Assembly (NCBI GenBank): GCA_963669155.1
Contig: OZ022593.1
Location: forward strand, 1,546,655-1,610,654
Direction: 5' to 3'
DNA from: Arbacia lixula
Lineage: Eukaryota > Echinodermata > Echinoidea > Arbacioida > Arbaciidae
DNA length: 64,000 nucleotides
Part shown: one piece after another, positions 22,489-36,374 of the stretch
Numbering within the stretch: position 1 is the stretch's first letter
Layout: each line of letters starts with the position of its first letter
Made by a program: the position numbers and the translations under genes
Notes under the pieces: generated by a model
The model's database searches: none
What the model was told of the DNA's origin: nothing
What the model saw: only the letters and a program-made list of their open reading frames with translations

Positions 22489-24367
22489 ATTATTTATTTT
22501 TATTCCTATTTTTTGTGACATGGATATCTCAACAATGCATGGACCATGTTTCATCAAATGTTCATCATGTATAGGTATATATGTGAACATGGTCCAGCAA
22601 CATTTTCAAGGTCATTACGTAATCGTGACGTCATGCACGAGCAATTTAATGAAAATCGATTATCTCATGTAGCTCTAAAACCGTTCATCTCTGTGTAATG
22701 AAATTTGGCATGTATATAATTAATGACAAGACAATTAATTTCAATGAAAAAAAACGCGCGCGTACGCGTACGTTAGTGCATTAACGCGCACGTAAAATAA
22801 AAAAATGCTCCAAATCAACTAGAAATTGTTTTGCATATGTTTGAGGCCATTTCTAGCATTTTTCAAATTTCCGCGCGTACGCGCGCGCGCGCGCGCTTTT
22901 CCGTGCGTTTAGCAAACGCAACGTCGGAAAACCGTTTTTTCACTGGATTCATGTTTCTGACACTGCAAACAACACATCCTGAAATTTTGAGCCATTTCTA
23001 TGCAATAATAAGGTCGTGCGGGTGCGTCAAAGTTCAAAGTCCGCGCGTGCGTCAATACGTTTTTGTGTGCAAAAACATGACCACCTTCAATCGGCCATAG
23101 CTCCTCAGAATGGCTGGTGACCCCCAATTTTTTTTTCATATTTTGAAAGAGTGGGAACTGTAGATGCTATTTCATGTATCATTTGGTCGTTAAATACATC
23201 GTAACGTCATCATATTGCCATATGAATCGAAAAAATCAATTTTCATGTATGACGTCATAAACTTTTTTACCCGTTCTTGCGTATCTCAGTAATCTTTGGT
23301 CAATTTTGTTCCAAATTTCAGTATGTGATAGCTGAGACATTGCTCTATGAGAAATTAGCCCTAATATTTCAATAGGATTCCATCTTCATGGTATAAATTT
23401 GATTATAGACATTAATGTCAAAATCGATCGTATGTACGTGTTATGTCAATGGAAGGGGTATTTATGAAATGACATGACGACCTTCTAGGAGCTGTATCTC
23501 GCTTATGTTCAATTCTGTTACTCTGAAATTGTAGTATGTTGTAGCTGAGTCTACTAGCTTTCGGGGACGTCGTCTTTATTTTTTAATCAGATGTCGCGAT
23601 CATGGCGAAATTTCATCTTGAATATCAATTTCTTAATCATTCTAGCCCCTGCTGGGCATTACGTGTTAAGTGAATGGGAAGATGTGTGGCTCAATTGGTA
23701 AGGCGCCGCGTTTTAAGATCTCGAGGCCCCCGGTTCGATTCCTGGCGTGGGTAGGGTAAATTTTTGCATTCCTTTTACAATGTTTTTTTTGCCATCTAAT
23801 TCTGTTCTATCCCTCATTTTGTCATTCTCTTTGAGATTTTCTCTCCCATTCGTTTTCTCTCGCCCCTTTATCTTACGTGGCTATTAATTACATGTTAGCA
23901 CAGAATGGCTGGTGACCCCTAATTTTTTTTTCATATGTTGAAAGAGTGAGAACTGTAGATACTATTTCATGTATCATTTGATCGTTAAATACATCGTGAC
24001 GTCATCATATTGCCATATGAATTGAAAAAATGAATTGTCATGTATGACGTCATGAACTTTTTTTACTCGTTTTTGCATATCTCAGTAATCGGTGATCAAT
24101 TTTCATCCACATTTCAGTATGTGGTAGCTGAGACATTGCTCTATGGAATGATAGCCTTAATTTGTTGCAAAGATTCCATCTTCATGGTGTAAATTTCATT
24201 ATTGACATTAATGTAAAAAAGGGACGTATATAAAAATTATGTCGGTAGTGATTAGAGTACTGTAGGTACTCTACAGGTGATTGAGGAAGAGCGCCATCTG
24301 TCGTCTGCTATAGTCTGGTGGAGCCATTTCGTAATTGCAAATTCACATGAGCAGATTGTTTATTATT
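22489..24367 (+). repeat. Array unit P4, chimera of B and D
   Basis: B sequence runs to ACATGTTAGCACA (about 23,900) and then joins a D-type stretch (AGAATGGCTGGTGACCCC... to GAGCAGATTGTTTATT) without the B tail hairpin or GTCTCGTT. The join repeats part of the unit (the GGTGACCCC region occurs twice). A/B boxes at 23,687 and 23,732-23,742. Confidence 0.85.
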
Positions 24368-24523
24368 AGGTGGTCTGTCGCCAACGACAGATCACCTCTT
24401 AATTTCGTTAGAATTTTCTTTCTTTATTAGGTGGTCTGTCGCCAACGACAGATCACCTCTTAATTTCGTTAGAATTTTCTTTCTTTATTATTAGGTGGTC
24501 TGCCATGCCATGGCAGATCACCT
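24368..24523 (+). repeat. Three tandem hairpin modules H1-H1-H2
   Basis: Stems at 24,368-24,397, 24,429-24,458 and 24,493-24,523. The longest plus-strand run of modules, placed right after the truncated D piece. Confidence 0.9.
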
Positions 24524-26211
24524 CTTGTTTTTGTCCGAATTTTCTTTCTTTATTATTATTATTATTATTATTATTTATTTTTATTCCTATTTTTTGTGAC
24601 ATGGATATCTCAACAATGCATGGACCATGTTTCATCAAATGTTCATCATGTATAGGTATATATGTGAACATGTTACAGGAACATTTTCAAGGTCATTACG
24701 TAATCGTGACGTCATGCACGAGCAATTTAATGAAAATCTATTATTTCATGTAGCTCTAAAACCGTTCATCTCTGTGTAATGAAACTTGGCATGTATATAA
24801 TAAATGACAAGACAATTAATTTCAATGAAAAAAAACGCGCGCGTACGCGTACGTTAGTGCATTAACGCGCGCGTAAAATAAAAAAATGCTTGAAATCAAC
24901 TAGAAATCATTTTGCATATGTTTGAGGCTATTTCTAGCATTTTTCAAATTTCCGCGCGTACGCGCGCGTGCGCGCGTTTTTCCGTGCGTTTAGCAAACGC
25001 AACGTCGGAAAACAGTTTTTTCACTGGATTCATATTTCCGACACTGCAAACAACACATCCTGAAATTTTGAGCCATTTCCATGCAATAATAAGGTCGTGC
25101 GGGTGCGTCAAAGTTCAAAGTCCGCGCGTGCGTCAATACGTTTTTGTGTGCAAATATTGCAAAAAACATGACCACCTTCAATCGGCCATAGCTTCTCAGA
25201 ATGGCAGGTGACCCCCAATTTTTTTTTCATATTTTGAAAGAGTGGGAACTATAGATGCTATTTCATGTATCATTTGGTCGTTAAATACATCGTAACGTCA
25301 TTATATTGCCATATGAATCGAAAAAATCAATATTCATGTATGACGTCATAAACTTTTTTACCCGTTCTTGCGTATCTCAGTAATCTTTGGTCAATTTTGT
25401 TCCAAATTTCAGTATGTGATAGCTGAGACATTGCTCTATGAGAAATTAGCCCTAATATTTCAATAGGATTCCATCTTCATGGTATAAATTTGATTATAGA
25501 CATTAATGTCAAAATCGATCGTATGTACGTGTTATGTCAATGGAAGGGGTATTTATTAAATGACATGACGATCTTCTAGGAGCTGTATCTCGCTTATGTT
25601 CAATTCTGTTACTCTGAAATTTTAGTATGTTGTAGCTGAGTCTACTAGCTTTCAGGCACGTCATCTTTATTTTTTAATCAGATGTCGCGATCATGGCGAA
25701 ATTTCATCTTGAATATAAATTTCTTAATCATTCTAGCCCCTGCTGGGCATTACGTGTTAAGTGAATGGGAAGATGTGTGGCTCAATTGGTAAGGCGCCGC
25801 GTTTTAAGATCTCGAGGCCCCGCCCCCGGTTCGACTCCTGGAGTGGGTAGGGTAATTTTTTGCATTCCTTTTACAATGTTATTTTTTGCCATCTTCTTCT
25901 GTTCTATCCCTCACTTTGTCATTCTCTTTGAGATTTTCTTTCCCATTCGTTTTCTCTCGCCCCTTTATCTTACGTGGCTATTAATTACATGTTAGCACAA
26001 TATACATGTAACCATTTAGGCATGTCTCTGAAATGTACGTTAGTAGACATTGTAGGTGCGCTATGAGCTTTCTTGAGCGGAGTCTCTGATTGCTTATGAA
26101 TAGATGGTGTCACGATTGAAGGTCCATATCACCGTGCATTTTCTAGCCCATGTCAGTGCATGAATTTGCCAATGCAGACCACCTTATACTTGTCCACAAG
26201 TATGTCTCGTT
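24524..26211 (+). repeat. Array unit P5, subfamily B
   Basis: Not part of the duplicated block. The tRNA-like module is altered: an extra C-rich hexamer before the B box and GGTTCGACTCC in the B box (25,828-25,838); A box at 25,778. Confidence 0.9.
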
Positions 26212-27784
26212 TATTTATTTATTTTTATTCCAAATTTTTGTGACATGGATATCTCAACAATGCATAAGCCATATTTCATGAAATGTTCATCATGTATGGA
26301 CATATATGTGAACATGTTACAGCAACATTTTCAAGGTCATGACGTCATCGTGACGTCATCTACGAGCAGTTTAATGAAAAACTATTACCTCATGTAGCTC
26401 TAGAACTGGTCATCTCTGTGTAATGAAATTTAACATGCATATAATTAATGAGTAGCTAATTAATTTCATTGAAAAAAAACGCGCGCGTACGCGTACGTTA
26501 GTGCAAAAACGCGCGCGCAAAATTTTAAAATGCTCTAAATCAACTCAAAATTGTTTTGCATATGTTTCAGGCCATTTCTAGCATTTCAAAAATTTCCGCG
26601 CGTGCGCGCGCGTTCGCGCGTTTTTTCGTGCGTAACGCGAACAAAACGTCAAAATTCTGTTTTTTTACTGGATTCATGTTACTGACACTACATACAACAC
26701 ATCCTGTCATTTTGAGCCATTTCCATGCAATAACAAGGTCGTGCGGGTGCGTCAAAGTTCAAAGTCTGCGCGTGCGTCAATACGTTTTTGTGTGCAAATA
26801 TTGCAAAAAACATGACTACCTTCAATCGGCCATAGCTCTTCAGAATGGCCGGTGACCCCCAATTTTTTTTCAATATTCTGAAAGAGTGGGAAATGTAGAT
26901 GTGATTTAATGTTCGATTTACCTTTTAAATTTATGTTGATGTCATCATATTGCCATATGAATCGAAAAAATGATTTTTCATGTATGACGTCATGAACTTT
27001 TTTACCCGCTTTTGTGTATCTCAGTAATTCATGGTCAATTTTCTCCCAAATTTCAGTATGTTGTAGCTGAGACCTCGCTCCATGGTAGGAGTTGCCTTCA
27101 TTTTTCATTTTGATGACGTCTTCACGGTGTAAATTTCATTATACGCATGAATGTCAAAATCGCACTTCCGTGTTATGTCAATGGAAGTGGTATTTATGAA
27201 ATGACATGACGAGCTTCTAGGAGATGTATCTCACTAATATGTCAAGCTTTCACTCTGAAATTTCAGTATGTTGTAGCTGAGTCTACGAGCTTTCCGGAAC
27301 GTTGTCTCCATTTTTTAATCAGATGTCGGGATCATGGTGAAATTTCAGCTTGAATATCGATTTCTTAATCATTCTAGCCCCTGCTGGGCATTACGTGTTA
27401 AGTGAATGGGAAGATTTGTGGCTCAATAGGTAAGGCGCCGTTTTAAGATCTCGAGGCCCCCGGTTCGATTCCTGGCGTGGGTAGGGTCAACTTTTGCATT
27501 CCTTTTGCAATGTTTATTTTGCCATCTTCTTCTGTTCTATGCCTCACTTTGTCATTCTCTTTGAGATTTTCTTTCCAATTCTTTTTTCTCTCACCCCATT
27601 CTCTTACATGACTATTAATCACGTTAGCATAAACATGTTACCATTTAGGAAATTCTCTGAAATTTTAGTATAATAGGTGCCCTATGAGCTTTCTTGAGCG
27701 ATGTCTCACATTGCTTATGGATAGATGGTGTTACGAATGAAGGTCTATAGTCCAGCTTATACTTGTCCACAAGTATGTCTCGTT
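26212..27784 (+). repeat. Array unit P6, subfamily A1 (copy of P1)
   Basis: Begins without hairpin modules, unlike P1. A box 27,419; B box 27,462-27,472. Confidence 0.9.
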
Positions 27785-29474
27785 AGGTGGTCTGTCGCCA
27801 ACGACAGATCACCTCTTAATTTCGTTAGAATTTTCTTTCTTTATTTATTATTATTTATTTATTTTTATTCCAAATTTTTGTGACATGGATATCTCAACAA
27901 TGCATAAGCCATATTTCATGAAATGTTCATCATGTATGGACATATATGTGAACATGTTACAGCAACATTTTCAAGGTCATGACGTCATCGTGACGTCATC
28001 TACGAGCAGTTTAATAAAAAACTATTACCTCATGTAGCTCTAGAACTGGTCATCTCTGTGTAATGAAATTTGACATGCATATAATTAATGAGTAGCTAAT
28101 TAATTTCATTGAAAAAAAACGCGCGCGTACGCGTACGTTAGTGCAAAAACGCGCGCGCAAAATTTTTAAATGCTCCAAATCTACTCAAAATTGTTTTGCA
28201 TATGTTTCAGGCCATTTCTAGCATTTCAAAAATTTCCGCGCGTGCGCGCGCGTTCGCGCGTTTTTTCGTGCGTAACGCGAACAAAACGTCAAAATTCTGT
28301 TTTTTTACTGGATTCATGTTACTGACACTACATACAACACATCCTGTCATTTTGAGCCATTTCCATGCAATAACAAGGTCGTGCTGGTGCGTCAAAGTTC
28401 AAAGTCTGCGCGTGCGTCAATACGTTTTTGTGTGCAAATATTGCAAAAAACATGACTACCTTCAATCGGCCATAGCTCTTCAGAATGGCCGGTGACTCCC
28501 AATTTTTTTTCAATATTCTGAAAGAGTGGGAAATGTAGATGTGATTTAATGTTCGATTTACCTTTTAAATTTATGTTGATGTCATCATATTGCCATATGA
28601 ATCGAAAAAATGATTTTTCATGTATGACGTCATGAACTTTTTTACCCGCTTTTGTGTATCTCAGTAATTCATGGTCAATTTTCTCCCAAATTTCAGTATG
28701 TTGTAGCTGAGACCTCGCTCCATAGTAGGAGTTGCCTTCATTTTTCATTTTGATGACGTCTTCACGGTGTAAATTTCATTATACGCATGAATGTCAAAAT
28801 CGCACTTCCGTGTTATGTCAATGGAAGTGGTATTTATGAAATGACATGACGAGCTTCTAGGAGATGTATCTCACTAATATGTCAAGCTTTCACTCTGAAA
28901 TTTCAGTATGTTGTAGCTGAGTCTACGAGCTTTCCGGAACGTTGTCTCCATTTTTTAATCAGATGTCGGGATCATGGTGAAATTTCAGCTTGAATATCGA
29001 TTTCTTAATCATTCTAGCCCCTGCTGGGCATTACGTGTTAAGTGAATGGGAAGATTTGTGGCTCAATAGGTAAGGCGCCGTTTTAAGATCTCGAGGCCCC
29101 CGGTTCGATTCCTGGCGTGGGTAGGGTCAACTTTTGCATTCCTTTTGCAATGTTTATTTTGCCATCTTCTTCTGTTCTATGCCTCACTTTGTCATTCTCT
29201 TTGAGATTTTCTTTCCAATTCTTTTTTCTCTCACCCCATTCTCTTACATGACTATTAATCACGTTAGCATAAACATGTAACCATTTAGGAAAGTCTCTGA
29301 AATGTTAGTATAATAGGTGCCCTATGAGCTTTCTTGAGCGATGTCTCACATTGCTTATGGATAGATGGTGTCACGAATGAAGGTCTATAGTTCACCGTGC
29401 ATTTTCCAGCCCATGTCTGTGCATGAATTTGCCAATGCAGACCACCTTATACTTGTCCACAAGTATGTCTCGTT
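27785..29474 (+). repeat. Array unit P7, subfamily A2 (copy of P2), headed by H1
   Basis: H1 stem at 27,785-27,814. A box 29,059; B box 29,102-29,112. Confidence 0.9.
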
Positions 29475-31109
29475 ATTTATTTTTATTCCAAAATTTTGTG
29501 ACATGGATATCTCAACAATGCATGAACCATGTTTCATCAAATGTTCATCATGTATAGGTATATATGTGAACATGTTACAGGAACATTTTCAAGGTCATTA
29601 CATAATCATGACGTCATGTACGAGCAATTTAATGAAAATCTATTATTTCATGTAGCTCTAAAACCGTTCATCTCTGTGTAATGAAATTTGGCATGTATAT
29701 AATTAATGACAAGACAGTTAATTTCAATGAAAAAAAACGCACGCGTACGCGTACGTTAGTGCATTAACGCGCGCGTAAAATAAAAAAATGCTCCAAATCA
29801 ACTAGAAATTGTTTTGCATATGTTTGAGGCCATTTCTAGCATTTTTCAAATTTCCGCGCGTACGCGCGCGCGCGCGCGTTTTTCCGTGCGTTTAGCAAAC
29901 GCAACGTCGGAAAACCGTTTTTTCACTGGATTCATGTTTCTGACACTGCAAACAACACATCCTGAAATTTTGAGCCATTTCCATGCAATAATAAGGTCGT
30001 ACTGGTGCGTCAAAGTTCAAAGTCCGCGCGTGCGTCAATACGTTTTTGTGTGCAAATATTGCAAAAAACATGACCACCTTCAATCGGCCATAGCTCCTCA
30101 GAATGGCTGGTGACCCCCAATTTTTTTTTCATGTTTTGAAAGAGTGGGAACTGTAAATGCTATTTCATGTATCATTTGATCGTTAAATACATCGTAACGT
30201 CATCATATTGCCATATGAATCGAAAAAATCAATTTTCATGTATGACTTCATAAACTTTTTTACCCGTTCTTGCGTATCTCAGTAATCTTTGGTCAATTTT
30301 GTTTCAAATTTCAGTATGTGATAGCTGAGACATTGCTCTATGAGAAATTAGCCCTAATATTTCAATAGGATTCCATCTTCATGGTACAAATTTGATTATA
30401 GACATTAATGTCAAAATCGATCGTATATACGTGTTATGTCAATGGAAGGAGTATTTATTAAATGACATGACGATCTTCTAGGAGCTGTATCTCGCTTATG
30501 TTCAATTCTGTTACTCTGAAATTTTAGTATGTTGTAGCTGAGTCTACTAGCTTTCGGGGACGTGATCTTTATTTTTTAATCAGATGTCGCGATCATGGCG
30601 AAATTTCATCTTGAATATCAATTTCTTAATCATTCTAGCCCCTGCTGGGCATTACGTGTTAAGTGAATGGGAAGATGTGTGGCTCAATTGGTAAGGCGCC
30701 GCGTTTTAAGATCTCGAGGCCCCCGGTTCGATTCCTGGAGTGGGTAGGGTAAATTTTTGCATTCCTTTTACAATTTTTTTTTTTTGCCATCTTCTTCTGT
30801 TCTATCCCTCACTTTGTCATTCTCTTTGAGATTTTCTTTCCCATTCGTTTTCTCTCGCCCCTTTATCTTACGTGGCTATTAATTACATGTTAGCACAATA
30901 TACATGTAACCATTTAGGCATGTCTCTGAAATGTACGTTAGTAGACATTGTAGGTGCGCTATGAGCTTTCTTGAGCGGAGTCTCTGATTGCTTATGAATA
31001 GATGGTGTCACGATTGAAGGTCCATATCACCGTGCATTTTCTAGCCCATGTCAGTGCATGAATTTGCCAATGCAGACCACCTTATACTTGTCCACAAGTA
31101 TGTCTCGTT
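29475..31109 (+). repeat. Array unit P8, subfamily B (copy of P3)
   Basis: A box 30,680; B box 30,725-30,735. Shares the CATGTATGACTTCATAAAC variant with P3 in place of TGACGTCA. Confidence 0.9.
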
Positions 31110-32988
31110 ATTATTTATTTTTATTCCTATTTTTTGTGACATGGATATCTCAACAATGCATGGACCATGTTTCATCAAATGTTCATCATGTATAGGTATA
31201 TATGTGAACATGGTCCAGCAACATTTTCAAGGTCATTACGTAATCGTGACGTCATGCACGAGCAATTTAATGAAAATCGATTATCTCATGTAGCTCTAAA
31301 ACCGTTCATCTCTGTGTAATGAAATTTGGCATGTATATAATTAATGACAAGACAATTAATTTCAATGAAAAAAAACGCGCGCGTACGCGTACGTTAGTGC
31401 ATTAACGCGCACGTAAAATAAAAAAATGCTCCAAATCAACTAGAAATTGTTTTGCATATGTTTGAGGCCATTTCTAGCATTTTTCAAATTTCCGCGCGTA
31501 CGCGCGCGCGCGCGCGCTTTTCCGTGCGTTTAGCAAACGCAACGTCGGAAAACCGTTTTTTCACTGGATTCATGTTTCTGACACTGCAAACAACACATCC
31601 TGAAATTTTGAGCCATTTCTATGCAATAATAAGGTCGTGCGGGTGCGTCAAAGTTCAAAGTCCGCGCGTGCGTCAATACGTTTTTGTGTGCAAAAACATG
31701 ACCACCTTCAATCGGCCATAGCTCCTCAGAATGGCTGGTGACCCCCAATTTTTTTTTCATATTTTGAAAGAGTGGGAACTGTAGATGCTATTTCATGTAT
31801 CATTTGGTCGTTAAATACATCGTAACGTCATCATATTGCCATATGAATCGAAAAAATCAATTTTCATGTATGACGTCATAAACTTTTTTACCCGTTCTTG
31901 CGTATCTCAGTAATCTTTGGTCAATTTTGTTCCAAATTTCAGTATGTGATAGCTGAGACATTGCTCTATGAGAAATTAGCCCTAATATTTCAATAGGATT
32001 CCATCTTCATGGTATAAATTTGATTATAGACATTAATGTCAAAATCGATCGTATGTACGTGTTATGTCAATGGAAGGGGTATTTATGAAATGACATGACG
32101 ACCTTCTAGGAGCTGTATCTCGCTTATGTTCAATTCTGTTACTCTGAAATTGTAGTATGTTGTAGCTGAGTCTACTAGCTTTCGGGGACGTCGTCTTTAT
32201 TTTTTAATCAGATGTCGCGATCATGGCGAAATTTCATCTTGAATATCAATTTCTTAATCATTCTAGCCCCTGCTGGGCATTACGTGTTAAGTGAATGGGA
32301 AGATGTGTGGCTCAATTGGTAAGGCGCCGCGTTTTAAGATCTCGAGGCCCCCGGTTCGATTCCTGGCGTGGGTAGGGTAAATTTTTGCATTCCTTTTACA
32401 ATGTTTTTTTTGCCATCTAATTCTGTTCTATCCCTCATTTTGTCATTCTCTTTGAGATTTTCTCTCCCATTCGTTTTCTCTCGCCCCTTTATCTTACGTG
32501 GCTATTAATTACATGTTAGCACAGAATGGCTGGTGACCCCTAATTTTTTTTTCATATGTTGAAAGAGTGAGAACTGTAGATACTATTTCATGTATCATTT
32601 GATCGTTAAATACATCGTGACGTCATCATATTGCCATATGAATTGAAAAAATGAATTGTCATGTATGACGTCATGAACTTTTTTTACTCGTTTTTGCATA
32701 TCTCAGTAATCGGTGATCAATTTTCATCCACATTTCAGTATGTGGTAGCTGAGACATTGCTCTATGGAATGATAGCCTTAATTTGTTGCAAAGATTCCAT
32801 CTTCATGGTGTAAATTTCATTATTGACATTAATGTAAAAAAGGGACGTATATAAAAATTATGTCGGTAGTGATTAGAGTACTGTAGGTACTCTACAGGTG
32901 ATTGAGGAAGAGCGCCATCTGTCGTCTGCTATAGTCTGGTGGAGCCATTTCGTAATTGCAAATTCACATGAGCAGATTGTTTATTATT
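31110..32988 (+). repeat. Array unit P9, B/D chimera (copy of P4)
   Basis: Same fusion as P4, at about 32,521. A box 32,308; B box 32,353-32,363. Confidence 0.88.
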
Positions 32989-34686
32989 AGGTGGTCTGTC
33001 GCCAACGACAGATCACCTCTTAATTTCGTTAGAATTTTCTTTCTTTATTAGGTGGTCTGTCGCCAACGACAGATCACCTCTTAATTTCGTTAGAATTTTC
33101 TTTCTTTATTATTTATTTATTTATTTTTATTCCAAATTTTTGTGACATGGATATCTCAACAATGCATAAGCCATATTTCATGAAATGTTCATCATGTATG
33201 GACATATATGTGAACATGTTACAGCAACATTTTCAAGGTCATGACGTCATCGTGACGTCATCTACGAGCAGTTTAATGAAAAACTATTACCTCATGTAGC
33301 TCTAGAACTGGTCATCTCTGTGTAATGAAATTTAACATGCATATAATTAATGAGTAGCTAATTAATTTCATTGAAAAAAAACGCGCGCGTACGCGTACGT
33401 TAGTGCAAAAACGCGCGCGCAAAATTTTAAAATGCTCTAAATCAACTCAAAATTGTTTTGCATATGTTTCAGGCCATTTCTAGCATTTCAAAAATTTCCG
33501 CGCGTGCGCGCGCGTTCGCGCGTTTTTTCGTGCGTAACGCGAACAAAACGTCAAAATTCTGTTTTTTTACTGGATTCATGTTACTGACACTACATACAAC
33601 ACATCCTGTCATTTTGAGCCATTTCCATGCAATAACAAGGTCGTGCGGGTGCGTCAAAGTTCAAAGTCTGCGCGTGCGTCAATACGTTTTTGTGTGCAAA
33701 TATTGCAAAAAACATGACTACCTTCAATCGGCCATAGCTCTTCAGAATGGCCGGTGACCCCCAATTTTTTTTCAATATTCTGAAAGAGTGGGAAATGTAG
33801 ATGTGATTTAATGTTCGATTTACCTTTTAAATTTATGTTGATGTCATCATATTGCCATATGAATCGAAAAAATGATTTTTCATGTATGACGTCATGAACT
33901 TTTTTACCCGCTTTTGTGTATCTCAGTAATTCATGGTCAATTTTCTCCCAAATTTCAGTATGTTGTAGCTGAGACCTCGCTCCATGGTAGGAGTTGCCTT
34001 CATTTTTCATTTTGATGACGTCTTCACGGTGTAAATTTCATTATACGCATGAATGTCAAAATCGCACTTCCGTGTTATGTCAATGGAAGTGGTATTTATG
34101 AAATGACATGACGAGCTTCTAGGAGATGTATCTCACTAATATGTCAAGCTTTCACTCTGAAATTTCAGTATGTTGTAGCTGAGTCTACGAGCTTTCCGGA
34201 ACGTTGTCTCCATTTTTTAATCAGATGTCGGGATCATGGTGAAATTTCAGCTTGAATATCGATTTCTTAATCATTCTAGCCCCTGCTGGGCATTACGTGT
34301 TAAGTGAATGGGAAGATTTGTGGCTCAATAGGTAAGGCGCCGTTTTAAGATCTCGAGGCCCCCGGTTCGATTCCTGGCGTGGGTAGGGTCAACTTTTGCA
34401 TTCCTTTTGCAATGTTTATTTTGCCATCTTCTTCTGTTCTATGCCTCACTTTGTCATTCTCTTCGAGATTTTCTTTCCAATTCTTTTTTCTCTCACCCCA
34501 TTCTCTTACATGACTATTAATCACGTTAGCATAAACATGTTACCATTTAGGAAATTCTCTGAAATTTTAGTATAATAGGTGCCCTATGAGCTTTCTTGAG
34601 CGATGTCTCACATTGCTTATGGATAGATGGTGTTACGAATGAAGGTCTATAGTCCAGCTTATACTTGTCCACAAGTATGTCTCGTT
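32989..34686 (+). repeat. Array unit P10, subfamily A1, headed by H1-H1
   Basis: H1 stems at 32,989-33,018 and 33,050-33,079. A box 34,321; B box 34,364-34,374. One private change, CTCTTCGAGATTTT, near 34,460. Confidence 0.9.
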
Positions 34687-36374
34687 AGGTGGTCTGTCGC
34701 CAACGACAGATCACCTCTTAATTTCGTTAGAATTTTCTTTCTTTATTATTTATTTATTTATTTTTATTCCAAATTTTTGTGACATTGATATCTCAACAAT
34801 GCATAGGCCATATTTCATGAAATGTTCATCATGTATGGACATATATGTGAACATGTTACAGCAACATTTTCAAGGTCATGACGTCATCGTGACGTCATCT
34901 ACGAGCAGTTTAATGAAAAACTATTACCTCATGTAGCTCTAGAACTGGTCATCTCTGTGTAATTAAATTTGACATGCATATAATTAATGAGTAGCTAATT
35001 AATTTCATTGAAAAAAAACGCGCGCGTACGCGTACGTTAGTGCAAAAAACGCGCGCGCAAAATTTTTAAATGCTCCAAATCAACTCAAAATTGTTTTGCA
35101 TATGTTTCAGGCCATTTCTAGCATTTCAAAAATTTCCGCGCGTGCGCGCGCGTTCGCGCGTTTTTTCGTGCGTAACGCGAACAAAACGTCAAAATTCTGT
35201 TTTTTTACTGGATTCATGTTACTGACACTACATACAACACATCCTGTCATTTTGAGCCATTTCCATGCAATAACAAGGTCGTGCGGGTGCGTCAAAGTTC
35301 AAAGTCTGCGCGTGCGTCAATACGTTTTTGTGTGCAAATATTGCAAAAAACATGACTACCTTCAATCGGCCATAGCTCTTCAGAATGGCCGGTGACCCCA
35401 AATTTTTTTTCAATATTCTGAAAGAGTGGGAAATGTAGATGTGATTTAATGTTCGATTTACCTTTTAAATTTATGTTGATGTCATCATATTGCCATATGA
35501 ATCGAAAAAATGATTTTTCATGTATGACGTCATGAACTTTTTTACCCGCTTTTGTGTATCTCAGTAATTCATGGTCAATTTTCTCCCAAATTTCAGTATG
35601 TTGTAGCTGAGACCTCGCTCCATAGTAAAAGTTGCCTTCATTTTTCATTTTGATGACGTCTTCACGGTGTAAATTTCATTATACGCATGAATGTCAAAAT
35701 CGCACTTCCGTGTTATGTCAATGGAAGTGGTATTTATGAAATGACATGACGAGCTTCTAGGAGATGTATCTCACTAATATGTCAAGCTTTCACTCTGAAA
35801 TTTCAGTATGTTGTAGCTGAGTCTACGAGCTTTCCGGAACGTTGTCTCCATTTTTTAATCAGATGTCGGGATCATGGTGAAATTTCAGCTTGAATATCGA
35901 TTTCTTAATCATTCTAGCCCCTGCTGGGCATTACGTGTTAAGTGAATGGGAAGATTTGTGGCTCAATAGGTAAGGCGCCGTTTTAAGATCTCGAGGCCCC
36001 CGGTTCGATTCCTGGCGTGGGTAGGGTCAACTTTTGCATTCCTTTTGCAATGTTTATTTTGCCATCTTCTTCTGTTCTATGCCTCACTTTGTCATTCTCT
36101 TTGAGATTTTCTTTCCAATTCTTTTTTCTCTCACCCCATTCTCTTACATGACTATTAATCACGTTAGCATAAACATGTTACCATTTAGGAAATTCTCTGA
36201 AATTTTAGTATAAAAGGTGCCCTATGAGCTTTCTTGAGCGCTGTCTCACATTGCTTATGGATAGTTGGTGTCACGAATGAAGGTCTATAGTTCACCGTGC
36301 ATTTTCCAGCCCATGTCTGTGCATGAATTTGCCAATGCAGACCACCTGATACTTGTCCACAAGTATGTCTCGTT
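34687..36374 (+). repeat. Array unit P11, subfamily A2, headed by H1
   Basis: H1 stem at 34,687-34,716. Private changes include GACATTGATATC in the head and GTGACCCCAAATT. A box 35,959; B box 36,002-36,012. Confidence 0.9.

Larger units (their letters stand above)
17590..24492 (+). repeat. 6.9-kb segmental duplication, copy 1 (P1-P4)
   Basis: Four units and two hairpin modules in the same order and spacing recur at 26,211-33,113, offset by exactly 8,621 bp at every landmark checked. The copies share the rare P4 fusion point. Confidence 0.9.
26211..33113 (+). repeat. 6.9-kb segmental duplication, copy 2 (P6-P9)
   Basis: Matches 17,590-24,492 unit for unit, including the P4/P9 fusion. It starts at the AT-rich head right after GTCTCGTT and ends in the AT spacer after the second H1. 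Both breakpoints lie in low-complexity junction DNA. Confidence 0.9.
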
